This document shows, piece after piece, positions 62,400 to 64,000 of a stretch of 64,000 nt of DNA (positions are counted from its first letter, which is position 1; every line of letters starts with the position of its first letter). The notes beneath the pieces were generated by a model, which saw only the letters and a list, made by a program, of their open reading frames with translations, did not search any database and was not told where the DNA came from. The position numbers and the translations under genes were made by a program. Source of the DNA: Lucinisca nassula (lineage: Eukaryota > Mollusca > Bivalvia > Lucinida > Lucinidae); contig OY757016.1 in the NCBI GenBank assembly GCA_963580285.1, forward strand, positions 46,143,124 to 46,207,123. The letters run 5' to 3'.

Positions 62400-62452
62400 G
62401 CTGCTGCTGCTGCTGCTGCTGCTGTTACTGTTGCTGCTGCTGGTGGTGGCGG
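62369..62452. repeat. (TTG/TGG/TGC)n trinucleotide tract
   Basis: Trinucleotide run that changes from TTG to GGT to GCT units. The cysteine/tryptophan-rich and alanine/proline-rich ORFs over it are artefacts. Confidence 0.95.
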
Positions 62453-62559
62453 TGTAAGTTTCATGTGACATTTTCTTCTAGCTACCCCACTGAACGGTGT
62501 GTAAGCGCAAACATGTTCTGAAAAACAACTTTGCGTTGAACAGCTACTTAATAGGAGCA

Positions 62560-62790
62560 TCGATTTTACATATAGTAAATTGCCAATTTTAAGACCACCT
62601 AAAGTTAAGACTAAATCTGCTTTTAGAAGCTTATTGAGAAGTCTCAGATACTCTTTCTTTGTGTTTTCTACACCCAGTTTCTTCTAATTAGGGACCGCAT
62701 TTGGTACAGTTCAAAAGTGGTCTTTAAGACCACTTTTGTGCTGTCACAAAGGCGGTCTTAATATAGGAATTTTCCTGTATACCCCTTATC
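62560..62790. repeat. MITE-like element with TTAAGACCAC ends
   Basis: CCAATTTTAAGACCACCTAAAG at left and GGCGGTCTTAATATAGG at right are inverted. A perfect inner palindrome AAAGTGGTCTTTAAGACCACTTT lies at 62714-62736. Related words are at 48630-48665. Confidence 0.6.
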
Positions 62791-62879
62791 CCGCTGAGTA
62801 GATTTGTTAGCCACATCCATTTCTTACTATAGAACAATAAAATAATTTGACATAATTTATTCATTCAAATCTAAAACCT

Positions 62880-62945
62880 GAATGACAAGACAAGTTCTGA
62901 TTCAGAAGCCATCTGAACTGGATCTACACTGTTGGCAAAGGTTAC
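62880..62945. repeat. H1-family hairpin, AAGCC tip
   Basis: CAAGTTCTGATTCAGAAGCC / CATCTGAACTGGATCTACACTG. Similar tips occur at 26195-26250 and 49275-49325 (GTAGATCCTGATCAGCAG). Confidence 0.6.
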
Positions 62946-64000
62946 TTAGGTAGGTGCCGTCGTGTCCAGCGGGTTAAGGGTTAAAAAGCAGATAAATTGA
63001 ACTCTTCAGCAACAAAAAAAAATAAAAACAGTTCCTGAAGAGTGAACCTATATGCAACCGTTGTAGATTCATATGATCCCGTCCTGTTAATTCCTTATGT
63101 ATATGAACAACAACAGGTGTAGCGAAATTAATGACGGTAGAAAGAGCTTCAGAAACACCATGGGAGCGTTCTCCCATCTTTTTGTTCTCTTTGGAAGCGT
63201 TCAAATAGCATTCTGGTCGCATGGGGTGTCCATCTTAAGTGTGCTAGTTTAAGAAGTGTAATTACACTATGCACACCTTCGAAATTACTATTTCCATCCC
63301 TGAGTTTCAGAAAACACCCTAAATGTCAACCTCTGGGGTTTCAGCATACAAGCACAGTGCAAAGAGTCATGGGAACAAATTGCACAAGATATTCACACAA
63401 TAGAAGTGGAGGCAATGATCAGGAATCGATACAATCAACCCAAAGCCTGCCTCGGGGCTTTTACATTTGAACAGTGTCGTCGGAAGATATTGCACAGGAC
63501 CGAGCAAAGTGACGCGCGTCTTCAAAAGGGGAGCATGTGAATATGAGGAAAAACAGTGAAGCAAGCAGATACGTGCTCAGTGCAAACCCAGAGCTTCTTC
63601 GTCAGAAATCTCTTGCTCTATCTGCTCTGCAACTGGCAGGTTAAAACTAAAATTGCTCTATCTGCAACAGGCAGGCTAGAACTAAAATTGGTCACATTCA
63701 CCATCTTAGAACACATAATCAGTAATACTGCACTCATTCGATTTAGGTTATTGGTCATTATCAGTAGTGACAGACGAACAATTAATCGTGTGGCTTTGGT
63801 ACTAACAAGCATACCAAAACGAAGAATGCTCAGCCACCGGTTAACGTGACATACGGTTTGGAAGTAGATGACTCACAAATGGTGAACTGTGTTTTTAACG
63901 ATATAAATGCTTTGAGGAAATTATTTAAAAATCGAAGAACACGCTTGTGAAATAAATCTCAGACAATCCTATTGGTTGTTTGATATATGGGCCCCGTCAA
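62946..64000. other. No gene seen; short repeat R end at 63392-63440
   Basis: At 63392-63440 AATAGAAGTGGAGGCAATGATC and AGGAATCGATACAATCAACC are the end of repeat R. At 63600-63680 TCTATCTGC..CAACTGGCAGG is tandemly doubled. The ORFs at 63556-63849 overlap on both strands without features. Confidence 0.45.

Noticed and set aside
62219..62560. Alanine/proline-rich and cysteine/tryptophan-rich ORFs
   Set aside because: Trinucleotide microsatellite in alternative frames.

Overview
This window is animal nuclear DNA and holds no host gene that I can support. It is almost entirely layered mobile and repetitive DNA. The type of repeats suggests a bivalve mollusc: tRNA-derived and other SINEs with GACGTTAAAC-type tails, pearl/HINE-like elements carrying 120-170 bp tandem arrays, many hairpin MITEs, GATA/GT microsatellites and a DD34D mariner. 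Species is not resolved. No stretch has the exon-intron pattern of a conserved gene, and most long open frames are microsatellite or repeat artefacts.

Layout. 1-1300: a dispersed repeat, a tRNA-derived SINE and a short tandem duplication. 1962-11070: a mosaic of one repeated sequence (here 'repeat X'), interrupted by a pearl/HINE-like element (2687-4429) whose ~128-bp units carry near-perfect AGGTCAnnnTGACCT palindromes, by copies of 'repeat R', and by one broken reverse transcriptase gene (7963-10145, minus) that is itself split by a SINE and by repeat R. 11071-13000: a second HINE-like element, a hairpin and a promoter-like stretch with a 59-codon ORF. 13490-17400: a 2.4-kb G-rich array, then GATA tracts inside a pair of inverted arms, all with SINE insertions. 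17400-20700: MITEs and SINEs, one SINE with a clean 17-bp target duplication. 21190-24000: pearl-like tandem arrays. 24298-27100: MITEs and a 629-bp foldback element made of 21-bp palindromic units. 28243-34045: two more HINE-like elements and a ~140-bp near-perfect palindrome. 34477-40110: two non-LTR retrotransposon remnants, one with endonuclease only and split by a MITE, the other nearly complete (endonuclease to 3' end), both on the minus strand. 40700-42030: a second reverse transcriptase remnant and repeat R. 42030-59000: hairpin MITEs, a tandem hairpin cluster, a GC-rich retroelement inside a MITE, and two related foldback elements. 60796-62135: a complete mariner with TIRs and TA duplications and a twice-broken transposase.

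The recurrent theme is self-complementary DNA. At least four hairpin families keep fixed outer or loop segments while their inner stems differ between copies, and the two arms change together. The clearest case is the pair at 53365-53511 and 56434-56588. One hairpin core is also shared by MITEs with unrelated ends. These are my best candidates for something not previously described. No database search was possible, so novelty is untested.
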